A stretch of 64,000 nt of DNA from Azolla caroliniana (lineage: Eukaryota > Polypodiophyta), in the NCBI GenBank assembly GCA_043228905.1, contig JBHGNT010000013.1, positions 19,840,001 to 19,904,000 on the forward strand, written 5' to 3'. This document shows, one piece after another, positions 44,209-55,609 of the stretch. The position numbers were made by a program, and so were the translations under genes. Below the pieces are notes generated by a model, which did no database searches, was not told where the DNA came from, and saw nothing but the letters and a program-made list of their open reading frames with translations. Within the stretch, counting starts at the first letter, position 1; every line of letters begins with the position of its first letter.

Positions 44209-44791
44209 TGTTAGGAAACATGTCCCTCTGGATGGGAAGAGGAGCATGAGTTGAAGAAAGGACTGAATCGGTTGACAGAAACTCGGCCGAGGTTGAAAAA
44301 TCAAACTGATTGTTCGATTCGGTCTAGATTTGGCCAATAGTCAAATCTATTGAAGCCGACTCGGGGGCTATATTTGTAAATAGAGTTAATGTGCCCTTGT
44401 GGGCTTTATTTGTAAATAGCCCTGAATGTTGCATTGCTATAAATACACCTAGGGCAATCGTTATGTAAGGGTGAATCATCATTGATGTATAGTTGGTTGT
44501 TGCCACTATAACTGAGAGAGAGAGAGAAAGAGAGAGAGAGTTGTAACTCTGCCGCCATCTGTTAGATGAACGAGAGCCCAAGGTTGTTGCCTTGAAGCTT
44601 CTCATTGTACTCCTCCTACCTTAGTCATTCTATTCAGAGTTTGTGGACTCTTGTGGTTTTTCCCTTTCTAGTTTTCCATGTTAAAATCTTGTGTCTCTGT
44701 TTTCTGTTCTTCTGTATACTGGCAATCTTTGTCCCTTGCACACGCATACGCACAAGAGTATTAACCAGTTGTGGCCGGTTGATTCTCTACA
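44209..44791 (+). mobile_element. Probable solo LTR
   Basis: 583 bp starts TGTTAGGAAAC and ends TTCTCTACA. It has a TATA-like GCTATAAATACACC near 44439 and a GA tract at about 44513-44540. Flanks are TAATC and TAATT, a 4/5 match to a 5-bp target duplication. No coding region lies within it, and I see no primer-binding site after it. Confidence 0.55.
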
Positions 44792-46049
44792 TAATTTCTA
44801 GTGAATTAACCTTGTGAACTCTAACTCACCTCTCTCACAAAGATAACCTTAACACTACAACTAACTGGTGAGAGAGTTTTAACACTTTCTTTTATCTAAC
44901 AACCCATGAAGATTTTGGATCTCGTGAACTCTAATTCACCTCTCTAATAAAGATAACCTTAATAAAATGTGTTGGTACCAATTGCCTTAGAGGCTACCAA
45001 TAGTTTGTCTCCAAACTTCCACACCCTCCACTCCGATGTGCCCCATCTTCTTAGCCTTTCAAAGTTGTCATACCCTTGTCACAAATTTTGTGAAGGTACC
45101 AACATCAAGAAGCGCGTGACTATATTTCTCTCCATATTGCAATTTGCAAACCAAACATTTTTAAACCCAAAACCTCAATGTTGAAAACACCAAACTTTCA
45201 AAGCCGATGGATTTTAGGTTCTTCATGGACATCTGAGAATCTAGTAGTACAATTACCAAATGACCTTCAAAGACATGTTCAAATAGAAATGTTCCATTCA
45301 AGAGCCATATAACCTCTTTTACACAAGATGACTGATTCGTCTGAGCTCCATATCCTACTCTTTAAGTTGACAACCTTACAAGAGTTAATAATTCCAATCT
45401 AGAGTATAGCTCATTGGCTAAATGTATGGAAAAATATGGCCATATTGTTTTAATGTGAAATGGATCCTTAAGTGTTTCCAACTTGTATAAAAGGGTAAGA
45501 ACTCTCATGTAAAAAACGATCTTTGAGTGCCGCAACTTTGGGTTACCTTTTGATCTTCATTCTCTCCCCTTTGAACTCACTAAGAACCACTTCCCTCCAT
45601 GAAGATATTTCACAATAATGAATTGAGATATACATGTTTTTTACTTGATAATTAATTATTTGGTTGAGATCCCTCATATGTTTCTTATTTAGTAATTATC
45701 TCTTTAACTAAGACAACCAGTGTATTTATTGGTGTATGTCAATTTTAGTTTAACTTAAGAAGCCTTTGAGGTTTCCATAGTTACAATCAAATGGAGAGAT
45801 AAGTGTTTTTATGTGTTGAGTATAATGTGGTCATTACCATCAGTGATTGATGTTCTCCAATCCTTGGTTAGCCCATCGAGAGGAAGGTGACCCCTCGAGA
45901 CTAGGTAATGACTCTTGGAAGTTCAACACTCCAAGGTATGAGTCGTGTTGGCCCCTTTGAGGAAACTCACATCAACCTATTGGGTCACTTCCTTGCAAAA
46001 CTACCAAAGGGAATCTAACTCGAAGGGCATTCTAAAGTTTGCAATAAGT
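44792..46049. other. Intergenic DNA with a short direct repeat
   Basis: GTGAACTCTAACTCACCTC followed by AAAGATAACCTTAA occurs at about 44813 and about 44928. From about 45850 the sequence grades into decayed Ty3/gypsy DNA. No gene is supported. Confidence 0.45.
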
Positions 46050-46210
46050 GACACATAAGATGTTTCAAGGGGGTCTTTGGTGGCCCCACTTGTTTAAAGG
46101 TAGCTACTAGTATGTCAAATGTTAAGATGAGTGTCAACGGCACAAACACCAACTAAGAGCTGACCAGTGACCACAATCCATTGACACTATTGATTTCCTA
46201 GAAACTATTC
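46050..46210 (+). pseudogene. Decayed Ty3/gypsy integrase zinc-finger fragment
   Basis: Reading plus strand gives HKMFQGGLWWPHLFK, then YVKC, DECQRHKHQLRADQ and IDTIDF with stops between. This matches the order of the gypsy integrase HHCC finger (GLWWP...CDECQR) and the start of the core. Surrounding sequence (about 45850-47340) is probably the same dead element but is too eroded to delimit. Confidence 0.7.
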
Positions 46211-48676
46211 AAAAAGTAGGGTCTTAACTTCATAAGGTCAATCCCTTTAGCCTCATCTAAAAAGAGGTGCCTCATCACGGCTCTGGACTATGACACAAAA
46301 TTAGCGAAACCCAAAACTTGCATCAAGAATGATGCTAGAACCAACAAACAATTCATTTATGAATGTGTAATTTCCAATTTGGGTGTCCACGTTAGCTATG
46401 TAGAGACTATAAATCTCATTTCATGAATGAAGTGGTATCTCAACTTTTTGGGGCGTTCCTTGTGATTCATTGAAAGAGAACCTTATAATACTAAAGGATG
46501 TACTCACAAAGATTACTACCACGCCACATAACATTATGGCATTTCATACAATGTACAAGGTCGAATTATTATGGTGTTTCATACGCCGCTAAGCACACTC
46601 CTTTCCATCTCATCTAGCCATCATTTATATTGAACTCTATATCCCTATATTACGAATTTCCATCAAAGAAAGGTGGAAGGGGATTGGTTCCCCTCTCTAG
46701 ACATGCATATTGAATTTTCATGAAGAGTTGGTGGCAGAAAAACATGAACATAAGTCTTGGCATAACAATAACGTCTTGGCAAACATGAACGATAAGGTCA
46801 AGGAAGGTGGTATGAGGACCATGTTCTCATTCAAAAGTTTTAAATAGAAACACAAGTGCTAGGCCACACGTGCCAAACATCACCATTGTGGAACTCAACA
46901 TCCCATAAATAATAAGGCTTGTGGATGATGCCTAGGGGAACCTAGTCAAAACTATTCACATCAAGGGAAGATTGGTGCATCAAGAGAAGTTATTGACCAT
47001 CTCTCCATGGCACAAAATGCTTTAAAGGCTCCTGTGAGTGCAGTAACTCCGTTCTCAACATATTAAAACGAAACCTATTGGGTTAGTGAATGATGAACAC
47101 AATAGAAACAATTCATTTCTCTACACTAGAGGTGTTGAAGCTCAAGATTCAACACTGGTGAAGATATTAACCTTCTCTCCATGATCGGGGAGGTTTAGAG
47201 ATCTACATACGAGCTCAATACAACATGAGTGAGTGGGCTATGATGTGGTTATTCGTCCCAACCTAAAGGCATTTTTAAGGGTGAAATACCTCAATCAAAC
47301 ACCCAATGAAAGCTCCTTAATGTACCTCTATTCTCTACCAACTAGTAGATTGTCTTGGGAAGAGAAATAGTTATGATTGTTAGTTGTCCTAACATATGAT
47401 TGTCGATTTGCTAACAAAGTCTTGTTAATATTAGGTTCTTTTTACTATATATATTATATAACAACCTCCCTCTTAGTACAAATTTCTCACTCTTTTACTC
47501 AACTAAGAGAAACCCGAAGAACCCTAGAAAAAGTAGAGAGAATGCCCACACCTTAATACCGAGAGGAAGGAAAGCTCCTCTCTTAACTAAGACGAAAACC
47601 CTCAAAACTATTAATCTCTAAAGAAAATGATGCACAACAAAATTGAAGAACCAATCCCAAAATAAGCCATCCCCTCTTCCTTCTATAGTAAAAGAAGAGA
47701 GTGGCCCAACTACCCCCTTTCTAATCAAGAAGTACTCATGGGTGCTCTACCTGAAGCCATAAACATACACACATGGCGGACATTCTCATATACGAAGCCA
47801 TAACCATCGAGCTTATATATTGCACCAACATTATCGCGGAGTTTCGATCGTACACACAAAATTGCAAACATAACACTCCCTCAAGTTCTAACAACAAAAT
47901 AAAAAACGAACATAACATCATTAAAAAACTCACCAAACGAATCCATGATTGGTGATAATCAAAGTACACCTTATGCTACCCTTTGAAATAACCAAGCAAA
48001 AGAATAGAAAACAAGCAATCGTGCTTCACCACTTGTGTAGGGACCTGTCAATTCCTCTTAATGTCAATATTGGACATGTACTCCTGAGTGCTCTACCTCA
48101 AGCCATAAACATTATACTCATCACAAGCATTCTCATCTACGACGCCATCGCCACCAACATTATATGTTGCACCTAAAGATCTCCTACAAGTCATACTTAG
48201 AGCAATATCTAACATGCACAAAATTAAGGCCCTACAACACAACAATAAGGGAATAGAGCTTGTCTCAAGATGCAACTACTTTTGTTGTTGTCTATGGAAT
48301 AGGTTGGAATGTGTCTATGGAATAGCTTGCAAATTATTGCCTGTTTTCCTCTACTTTGGAGTACATGGATTTGTTTCCTCAACCATTGTCTTAAACAAGA
48401 CGGGAAGACGGGTTGGGAAAAAATATTTTGTATGTTATAGTTATGACTTTTTTTAAAACTAATGGAAAGATATTTTATTTTGAAAACAATAAGGGAATAT
48501 AATAGAGGGTTGAATTATTTGTTACAAACACATTATCAATATTTGATATGTACCTGTAACACTGATTTTATAGAAATATTAAAAATTGGTTAGATAGGCA
48601 TGTAGACTTACAATTACAGAGATCTATAAAACAAACTTTAGAGCTCACACTAGTAGTCCACCCATGCACTCACACC
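46211..48676. other. Eroded repeat DNA with a 95-bp direct repeat
   Basis: A segment at about 47731-47830 recurs at about 48076-48175. The copies share GTGCTCTACCT, AAGCCATAAACAT, ACATTCTCAT/GCATTCTCAT and CACCAACATTAT. The 345-bp spacing could reflect short LTRs or a simple duplication. No gene is supported. Confidence 0.5.
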
Positions 48677-50196
48677 TTAGACCTTAGATGGGATGTGGAC
48701 TACTAGTGTGAGTAGTGACTTTTGATGTTCAAGAACTTTACCAATGAATGTTGCAATCGAGAGTGCAATCGAGAGTAAAAATGAGTAGTGACTTTTGATG
48801 TTCAAGAACTTTACCAATGAATGTTGCAATCGAGAGTGCACATTGTGGTTGTGAGAGAAATTTGTGCAAGGATTGGGCTTGGTCGAAGATGTGTTGAAAG
48901 CACAATTGGATATTTTTGCTTGTTTCCCATGCAATTCTAGGAAGTTGATGTGAGGGACATTTTTGAACCTTAAGCATGTATTCAACAACCCTTTCCATGG
49001 CCATGATCTCAATGGGAAGTGATCTTGTATCAAGTAGGAGGGTGTAGGACGTCGAGAGAGAGAGCGAGAGAGAGCGATTTTATTATCGTCTTCGGAGGTC
49101 AAATATGACCTATGAGACCAAAAATATTACATTTCACGTGATACGTGTGAAAGTGAGTAGTGACTCTCAATGTTCAAGAACTTTACCAATGAATATTGCA
49201 ATCAAGAGTGCACATTGTGGTTGTGAGAGGAATTCATGCAAGCATTGGGCTTGGTCGAAGAGATGTGGAAAGTGTGGTTGAATATGATCAAAGGCAGAAC
49301 ATTGTATCAAAGTGTGATACTCAGACTCGCGAACTTGTTTAGGGCAAAGTGTGCATAGCTGACCACTCTCATCACTTGTGCCCCAACGCCTTGTCTCACA
49401 TCGCAATGCATGTGAGCTAAGTCACATGGAAGCAATGGTTCGAATGGCAGATAACGGTATGGGCTCTAACAAGCATCGATGTGTACGATTTCCCCATTTC
49501 GAAAAGAATATGGTTTTGTAGTTAGGTGCAACATGTGTAGTATATTGTGTGAAGCGTGAGCCTCCACATTTGTCCCATGTCATGATACATTGGCATTGCA
49601 AAAAGGCCTCATTTACAAAGGAATCTAATGATGTGTAGTATAATGTGTGAATTGTGAGCCTCCACATTTGTCTCATGCCATGATACATTGGCGTTGCAAA
49701 AAGGCCTCATTTACAAAGGAATCTAATGATGTGTAGTATAATGTGTGAAGCGTGAGCCTCCACATTTGTCTCATGTCATGATACATTGGTGTTGCAAAAA
49801 GGCCTCATTTACAAAGGAATCTAATGATGCATCATGAAGCATGTGTCTCGCATCCCATCTACCAAACCATTTTTCTATAGCTTGCATCCAATCGGAACAC
49901 AAAATTTTGCTTTTATGCGTGTTTTGGATCTTTTTGTTTGCTTCCCATGCAATTCTACGAAGTCGATGTGAGGGACTTTTTTGAACCTTAAGCATGTATT
50001 CAACAACCCTTTCCATGGCCATGATCTCAATGGGAAGCAATCCCGTCTTAAGGAGGAGGGTGTAGGGCGTTTGTTTCTTAACTTGTAAAAACTTTGTAAG
50101 AAAATGTTTTTGGATATTTTCAAACTCTTTCCACATAGATTTAGGGATGTTACCACCCCATACTTCCACCCCATAGAGAAGAACCGGTGTCACCAA
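48677..50196 (-). pseudogene. LINE (non-LTR retrotransposon) reverse transcriptase C-terminal remnant
   Basis: The ORF at 49771-50196 reads VLLYGVEVWGG, then IQKHFLTKFLQVKKQTP, LLKTGLLPIE and MERVVEYMLKVQK. This is the usual region after the reverse transcriptase in plant and animal LINEs. Further fragments of the same region recur frameshifted down to 48677. Inside it is a threefold 98-bp tandem repeat (49558-49851). A 72-bp direct repeat begins at about 48717 and 48789, with a diverged third copy near 49143. Dead. Confidence 0.8.
49558..49851. repeat. Three 98-bp tandem repeats within the LINE remnant
   Basis: Units start at 49558, 49656 and 49754 with GAGCCTCCACATTTGTC and share AAAAGGCCTCATTTACAAAG. 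They are nearly identical. As 98 is not a multiple of three, each unit shifts the frame. Confidence 0.9.
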
Positions 50197-50201
50197 AGTG
50201 T

Positions 50202-50252
<51 letters not shown>

Positions 50253-52332
50253 ATGTTCTCTGTTTGGTCTTAGTGTCACAATAAATGTGCAAGTTAATTT
50301 ATTGTAATGGGGATATTCCTTTTTTGTGAACTAATTGGCATATAATATGACCAACCTCCCTAGATAGTACTTATCTTAAAGTCAATGACACATACTTCAA
50401 GAGTAAGTACATCTTAACTTGCCCATAGAATATTCGTCTACACTTCAATTTGACTTGTCGATCCTATTACCCTACTTCCCTCTTTCCTAAACACATTATG
50501 TCATATTCATCTACATTTTCCTACATTGACACTTCATCGACCCATCGGGTTGCACAATAGCTACTCCACACTTGGGGAGTTATTAGAAAATGTGCACTCT
50601 AAGAGAACATGTGGGGATAAATGTAAAACTTGGGCTTGATCATAGATTATATCTAACACTCCCTCAATGGTCAACCCATTGAGTTGACTTGGAATGAGGC
50701 CAACTCCTAGTCGGTAATTATGTTGTTGTTGTTTTACTCCAAGCGCCTTTGGGAAGATGTCCACAACATTCTCTAATGTTAGACAATACTCTAGCTCCAT
50801 GGTCTCATGATCTATTAGCTCTCACACATAGTGATATTTAGAACCTCTATCTGTTTAGAATATGCATGAAATACAAGGTTTATAACAATGGCGATGAAAC
50901 TTTGATCGTCAAACTTCCATCATAATTTATTTGAATCGCACATTCATAAGGATTCTTCTTAGCCAAATTTCCTCACATGCCACTATGCATGCCACTTTGT
51001 ATTCCGCCTCCATTGAAGATAGTGCCATTGTTGGTTGATTTTACTAATGCATGAAACAACTCTAGAACCCTTTGAAAAACAATATCCAGAAACTGATTCT
51101 TCAGAATCACTCTTTCCTATCCAGTTAGAGTCTCAATACCCACTAAGTTAGTTAACTATTGACTTGTAGAAGATTCCATAACTTAAAGTACACACAATGT
51201 AATTTAATACACGTAGAGAACCATTCCAATGAGTCTCCTTCGGCTTGTTGTTGAATTGACTCACCACACCGACTGCAAAGCAAATATTCTCCCTAGTGTT
51301 GATAGGAAAATTGAACTCCCTACAAGCTGGCTATTCTTCCTTATGTCAACAATCAATTATCAGTGGAAGGTCTTCTTGGGATAACTTGCAGTTTGACTCC
51401 ATTGGAGTTGACTTCAACTTGTTGTCCATCATCCCAAAGGTCTTCAATATCTCTATTGCATACTTTCTTTGTGACTTAAAGATGCCAATTGAGGTTTACC
51501 AAACCTTAATCCCAAGGAAGTAGTGTAGAATCCCCAAGTTCGTCCTTTCAAACTCAATTTTCAAACACTCTTGTGTTTGGCCAATGCACTCTTCATGGTC
51601 ACGTGGAAGTACTAGATGCCCCACATAAATGATGATGATGATTTGTTTCTCGTCCTTCATTCTAATACACATACTTGCATAAGAAGCACATTGGTTAAAG
51701 TTGATTGATCAAGTAAGAAACAATCTACCCTCTTGTTCCAAGCTCGTGGTGTTTGCTTTAGACCATACAGCTTGTAGACTTTGTTTTTTGAGTTCGACAT
51801 CTCAAACATTGGTGGTTGTATCACATATACCTCCTCTTTGAGATGCCCATTCAAAAATGTCGATTTGGCATCCATCTAATAAATCGACCATATGATAAAT
51901 TGCAATACTCACAAAATTCTACCAATAAGAATTCTCCACCTTGATCAGAGTGTAACTCAATCAACTTTCTGGACTCCCACTCAACAAACTTATGTCATAT
52001 TTTGAAGTTACTAAAAGCTTTAGCCTTCTCCCGAAGGAAGTAAACCCATGTCTTGCTACTAAAGTCATTGACTACTAGCATATAACAAGAGATCTAGCCA
52101 TTGCATGAGTTATCATTTTGCCAAAAAGGTCAATGTATATCAGTTTTAGAAGAGACTTATTCCAATTTTGACTCTCTTTCGAAATTGATAATCTTTGATT
52201 CTTGCCCATCATACAAACATCACACATGTCATGACTTAAGTCAGATAGGGTCAACAACCCAACTACCATATTTGACTTCTTCATCTCCTTCAAGATGACA
52301 ACATTGAGATGCCCAAATCTCTCATGGCGTTG

Positions 52333-53185
52333 TCACGGTAATCCGTGAGTCCGTGTCTGAATGGGGAGGGACCATCGAGGCCTCAGTCCGAGGAGCCGGT
52401 GAGAGAAGAAGGGTGGTCAGAACCGATGTCCGGATACCTCTGTTGGATTGACTTCCGGACGCGTATCCGATCCGGAACGTTAAGCGCACGGGCTCGGAGA
52501 TGTGTATTGTTCCGGACCGTATGCTGGATTGCATCGATGAGCTCACGGGCTCACAGACTCAGGCCACACACGCCATAGGAACAGAATAGAGATAAGAACA
52601 TGAGCACGAGCGTGGCACGCACGCAACAAGCGGGAACAACTTAGAAATATCTGAGTACAAGAAGAGATTCAACAAAATACTGATGATTAACAGAGAACCA
52701 GAAAGAGTACAACCGGACGCAGCCAGTAAACACACAATAGCAAGCCTTCGATCGGGTGCACACAGGCTACCAACGCGAAACGGAGGCCTCATAGCACGAC
52801 GACAGAAACAGAGATCAAGAAGGCCAAAGTCTGCAGAGCTTGGTTTGGCAACACTTCATTCTCCAAAACGTGGATCCCCCCCTGAGTCTTCTCCCCCTCC
52901 ATTTTATAGCGGAAAGAGAGAGGAAGACCATTACATCAAGCTTTTACTACATCCGACTTCACCCCCCTGATTTCCTCCTCGATTTCCTCTTATCTATCAC
53001 TATTATTCTTCTCTATATGTGTGGGACATTAAAGTACCCATTAAACCCTATCCCCTAGTACTTACCAGTCCTATGTTATTTACACATATTGTACATCGAG
53101 ACAACCTTTGTGTGCATCCATGCACACCCCCGTTCCCGCAATCTCTGGCTCCCTTTCTCTCTATAGCCGGAATCTATCACGACAA
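52333..53185. mobile_element. Nested insertion (probable solo LTR) in the decayed copia element
   Basis: About 853 bp of clearly more GC-rich DNA splits the copia pre-integrase region between CAACG-flanked ends. CGTTG occurs at 52328-52332 and 53186-53190, consistent with a 5-bp target duplication. Ends TGTCACGG and CACGACA give short inverted repeats, as in LTRs. Short ORFs inside show no domain. Confidence 0.6.
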
Positions 53186-53264
53186 CGTTGCTTTGTGTTG
53201 GTAGTTGTACTCTGGTTGATAGAGATTATAAGCATGCTTAGCTCATAGATATTGTTGCGCCTTA

Positions 53265-53284
53265 CCCCCCCCCCCCCCCCCCCC
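53265..53284. repeat. 20-base poly-C tract
   Basis: An uninterrupted run of C lies in decayed copia sequence. On the minus strand it is a G20 run able to form G-quadruplexes, and the stated length may be unreliable. Confidence 0.95.
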
Positions 53285-54268
53285 TATGCCTAAGACCTTG
53301 GTAACAAAATTATTTTTGCACTTGATTTCTTGAATCCAACATTAAGAACCTTCTTGATCAATGCAGAATGGACTGTCAAAAGATCTTCTTTAGATCCAGC
53401 ATGTACAACACTTGCGAGAGATGGTTCTAGTTTCTCTGGCCAGACATCAAGCATTGTCCCAACGACAACATTGATGGGCCCTTATAAAGGCGTCCAAGAG
53501 TTGTACCAGTCACAATTACGAGTCATATGTCGAGATGCTCCACTATTGAGAATCCATAAGTCATCGATGACGTGAGTATAGACTGAAGAATAGAAGTCTT
53601 TAGTTGCGACCCACAACTCAAGCTCATCCACAACATTGTTGGCTGACTCAGGCTTTCTCCAAGAACTTACTAGGCCCATTCTTCTCATCGGCCCAATAAG
53701 ACTTGATCATGTGACCCTTGTTTTCATTGTAGACACACAATCCATTAAACTTCTTCTTCTTTGGTATCCTATTCAAATTGTTTGAATTGGATGTCCCTTT
53801 ACCCTTAGTCATGGTGACAAATGCTAAATCTTCCCTTCCTTCACTTCTCTTCAGTCGAAGCTCCTCTTCAAGCAACATTGACTCAATTTGTCAAATAAAG
53901 GGGTGGGTCGAACCTGAGTGTTCAATGTTGTCATATGGCCGTCATACTTGAAGGAAGTACTCGAATGCACCAACAAACCATACGCTTTGGAGAGACTACT
54001 ACTCCAATAGCAACTAGCTTATCTTGAAGATCCTTAATCATTTTTATGAAGGATTCCACTTTGTCTCCATCAACGAGCTCTCTACAACTTGCATATTTTC
54101 AAGGTTTTGTATCCTTCTATAGTTTCTAGTCTCATATTGGTTGGCAAGTATGCTCTAGGCTTCATGTGCCCTAGTTGTATGTTGCACTAATGTTTTAGTA
54201 AGCTTAGATGGGACTTGGACTAGTTGACTACAAAATTAGTGGAGACAGATAATAATCACAACCACTAT

Positions 54269-54310
<42 letters not shown>

Positions 54311-54550
54311 TATATTCTCTATGTGGTCTTAGTGTCACATTAAAAGTACAACTCAGTTGATAGTAGTGGGGATATTCCTTTTCTATCAATTGGCTTGTCA
54401 TTTAATATGACCTAGTTCTTTAGATACAAGCTCATGCTAGATAGTACTTATCTTAAAGTCAGTAGCACATACTCTAAGATATATATCTTAACATGCCTAC
54501 AAAAGTTTCTTCTCATCAACCTAACTAGTCAATCCTATTAGCCTACTAAG

Positions 54551-55609
54551 TATATATTATTGCCAACTAGACTTGTTTTGATCATGTATGCATTGACTAT
54601 GTCCACGTAATGTCAAAATTCAACAATAATCAATCTGTAGTCAAATTTGGATGCTTTAGAATGTACTTTGCAAGGCAATAAATTATTCCAACACTCCATT
54701 GTAAGTTGGAAATTTTCAAAATATCCTATATTCAATCACTCCATTGTCTTTGTATAAGCACTGAACCTTCCTAATGGGGAACTAGATTTTATTTCATCAT
54801 GAGTTCTACTCTACTTTGACATCATCTTATTGAGTCAGGAAGTACATCTGGAAATATTCATGATAACACATATAACACATACTACAAAGATCACACCTAT
54901 ATTTATCACATTGTAACTTCGTGAACAATTCAATAAGTGTTTTCTTATTTGAGGAAGTTATTCATGTCTACACCCCTAACTACCATTTTGCGTACCCAAT
55001 GTGCTACAACATAGTATAATTGATGATGGAAAGCACTTTCCAATACATATTTCTTAGTAACTAATTATATGTGCAACCTTTTAAATTGATAAATCCAACA
55101 TTCCATGTCAATTTAACTCTGAAGGTCAGATAATGTTTGTCTTTATTTATAGCTAACAAATTTATGTACATGTTGCATAACTGGGTACCATGACATACCT
55201 TTCATATTATCAACAGAATACAACTATTTTATCCCAGACACTCAAAAAATTCCGTACATTCTCAAAAAAAAATCTAACTGGTATATGTAGCATAATCATC
55301 AATAGTTTTCCCTCAAGGAATTTGTTTTCTTGTTCCAATTCATACTGACCACAAAGTTGCTTATCATTTAGCAAAGAACAGGTTAGGAAAGATGTCTATG
55401 CGTCACAAATAATTTACAGGTAATGATACATAAACCAGGAAGTAATACCTTGCATGCATATGGATTTGCATGTACACTTGATATTTGATACAAATGAATG
55501 GAGTCAGCTTCTACCACACCATGGTCAGTCTCTCAAGAAAAGTAATCAGCTTTCTCAGCCCATATGTCTACCCTAATTATGTGATATACAGTTAGTCAGT
55601 CCTTCCTAG
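54551..55609. other. Intergenic DNA downstream of HDA9-like
   Basis: No gene is seen. The part near 55500-55609 probably contains the 3' UTR of the minus-strand histone deacetylase gene. Confidence 0.5.

Larger units (their letters stand above)
50205..54550 (-). mobile_element. Decayed Ty1/copia element, minus strand, flanked by LTR-like direct repeats
   Basis: The repeats at 50205-50540 and 54272-54545 both begin with a GA tract followed by GTTCTCT/TATTCTCT, GGTCTTAGTGTCAC, GGGGATATTCCTTTT and GATAGTACTTATCTTAAAGTCA. Between them, in minus-strand element order: Gag zinc-knuckle-like remnant and protease (WILNSGASRHMT, 53482-53878), pre-integrase/integrase (RHERFGHLN, CDVCMMGKNQRL, 52075-52330), reverse transcriptase (MDAKSTFLNGHLKEEVY, GLKQTPRAWN, 51657-51875) and RNase H (SSMEAEYKVAC, about 50950-51040). 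Many stops and frameshifts. An LTR-like sequence (52333-53185) is nested within it. Confidence 0.8.

Noticed and set aside
52345-52970. Several short ORFs in GC-richer DNA
   Set aside because: They lie within a probable solo LTR and overlap in several frames with no domain.
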